A stretch of 64,000 nucleotides of DNA from positions 13,528,887-13,592,886 of the forward strand of contig NC_064034.1 in assembly GCF_932526225.1 (NCBI RefSeq). The letters run 5' to 3'. Position numbers and translations under genes: made by a program. Under the pieces are notes generated by a model that did not search any database, was not told the DNA's origin, and worked only from the letters and a program-made list of their open reading frames with translations. The DNA comes from Nematostella vectensis (taxonomy: Eukaryota; Cnidaria; Anthozoa; Actiniaria; Edwardsiidae). The stretch's first letter is position 1, and each line of letters begins with the position of its first letter. Shown here in pieces: positions 63,378-64,000 of this stretch.

Positions 63378-63610
63378 AAACATCGTATGACATCCAAACC
63401 TGGTTGGTCATGGGGGGGTACGATCAGAAGTTAAAGACCGTGTTCGACGGTGGCTCGTTTTTCGCGGACTCAAACTCCAGTCTTGGGAATAGAACAACAC
63501 ATGGGCAGTACATGTTACAGTCTCTACAAGTGCAGGACGATGGTACTTTCGAGCTGCACTCACGTGATCTGAGCTTTAATACTCGCCTTGAACTAACAAA
63601 TCTGATGTAC
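63378..63610 (+). CDS. Probable further exon of the same gene
   Basis: An open stretch reading KTVFDGGSFFADSNSSLGN and LQSLQVQDDGTFELHSRDL has the same beta-repeat character as the exon at 62881. Boundaries are unresolved: AG at 63377 gives the wrong phase, whereas an acceptor ending just before AAGTTAAAGACC (about 63430) keeps phase 0. No clear donor was found before the stop at 63668. Confidence 0.4.
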
Positions 63611-63836
63611 TGTTCACATAGTCATTCTCCGTCGTTTGTTCTTTTAAGCCTCTCAATTTCTGCAAAGTAGTAGCAGTGAGCATTATGTTTGCAAGCACCC
63701 TGTCCCGGGCTAAAATACTATTCTACCACCTATAAAATGGACCTGAAAAAAATTAGCTATGCAATGCATTTATAAGCAGAGTAGCATCGTTTGCTGTAAT
63801 ACTGCTCTAGATTAACCCTGAACGTGATCTTTTAGA

Positions 63837-63985
63837 TCTATGGCGGCGGTCACTTTTAATCCAACGGTCGGTTGAACGTCACAGCGTCCCATCTCGTTGC
63901 CATTTACTCTGGTGGTAAACTCAGCCATAACCACGCCGGCTATAAAACCAACAAGGGTAGAAGCGGTAACTTGCACGGACTGTAA
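63837..63985 (+). pseudogene. Probable exon with an in-frame stop
   Basis: After an acceptor-like GATCTTTTAG, one frame reads IYGGGHF, a TAA stop, then SNGRLNVTASHLVAIYSGGK and LSHNHAGYKTNKG. The quality of the downstream reading suggests true coding ancestry, so the TAA at about 63858 may mark a broken gene, a base error, or a wrong acceptor. Confidence 0.3.
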
Positions 63986-64000
63986 CTTTCAGGGAGCTAG

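Overview
The window is animal nuclear DNA. It is AT-rich, its genes are split by GT-AG introns, and much of the rest is minisatellite and inverted-repeat DNA. Best inference: a sea anemone (Hexacorallia), close to Nematostella vectensis. The reasons are three small precursor genes that encode FLRNGR or FFREGR directly after a signal peptide (the sequence expected for the sea anemone neuropeptide Antho-RNamide), a PRDM14 orthologue, and TTAGGG-like satellite DNA.

Layout. 0.4-1.6 kb: a three-exon secreted protein with a PAN/Apple-like domain. 2.0-2.8 kb: a 23-bp minisatellite. 3.2-3.3 kb: a long loop-less palindrome. 3.4-6.1 kb: MFSD3 (SLC33-like major facilitator), with another minisatellite inside an intron. 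6.1-15.3 kb: mostly non-coding. 15.3-42.2 kb: three same-strand paralogues of a short secreted peptide precursor (coding parts at 16.5, 32.4 and 41.2 kb), all with an identical exon plan, separated by minisatellites at 17.7-19.2 and 23.2-24.4 kb, an inverted repeat at 19.2-20.4 kb, and a 3 x 994-bp tandem triplication at 34.1-37.1 kb. 44.7-45.2 kb: a second, unrelated 23-bp minisatellite. 45.9-47.0 kb: a candidate element with inverted ends. 52.6-59.0 kb: PRDM14 in six coding exons. 59.3-62.8 kb: two G-rich hexamer arrays of telomere-like sequence with a truncated non-LTR retrotransposon tail between them. 62.9-64.0 kb: exons of an unrecognised extracellular-looking gene that runs off the window.

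The genes do not form a shared operon-like unit. The functional highlight is the peptide-precursor cluster: signal peptidase would expose Phe at the new N terminus, and the following Leu-Arg-Asn-Gly-Arg supplies the rest of an amidated tetrapeptide. PRDM14 is a zinc-finger regulator used in cnidarian neural development, but no link between it and the peptide genes can be read from the sequence beyond proximity. Exon joins were inferred by eye from splice motifs and reading-frame continuity; no transcript evidence was available.
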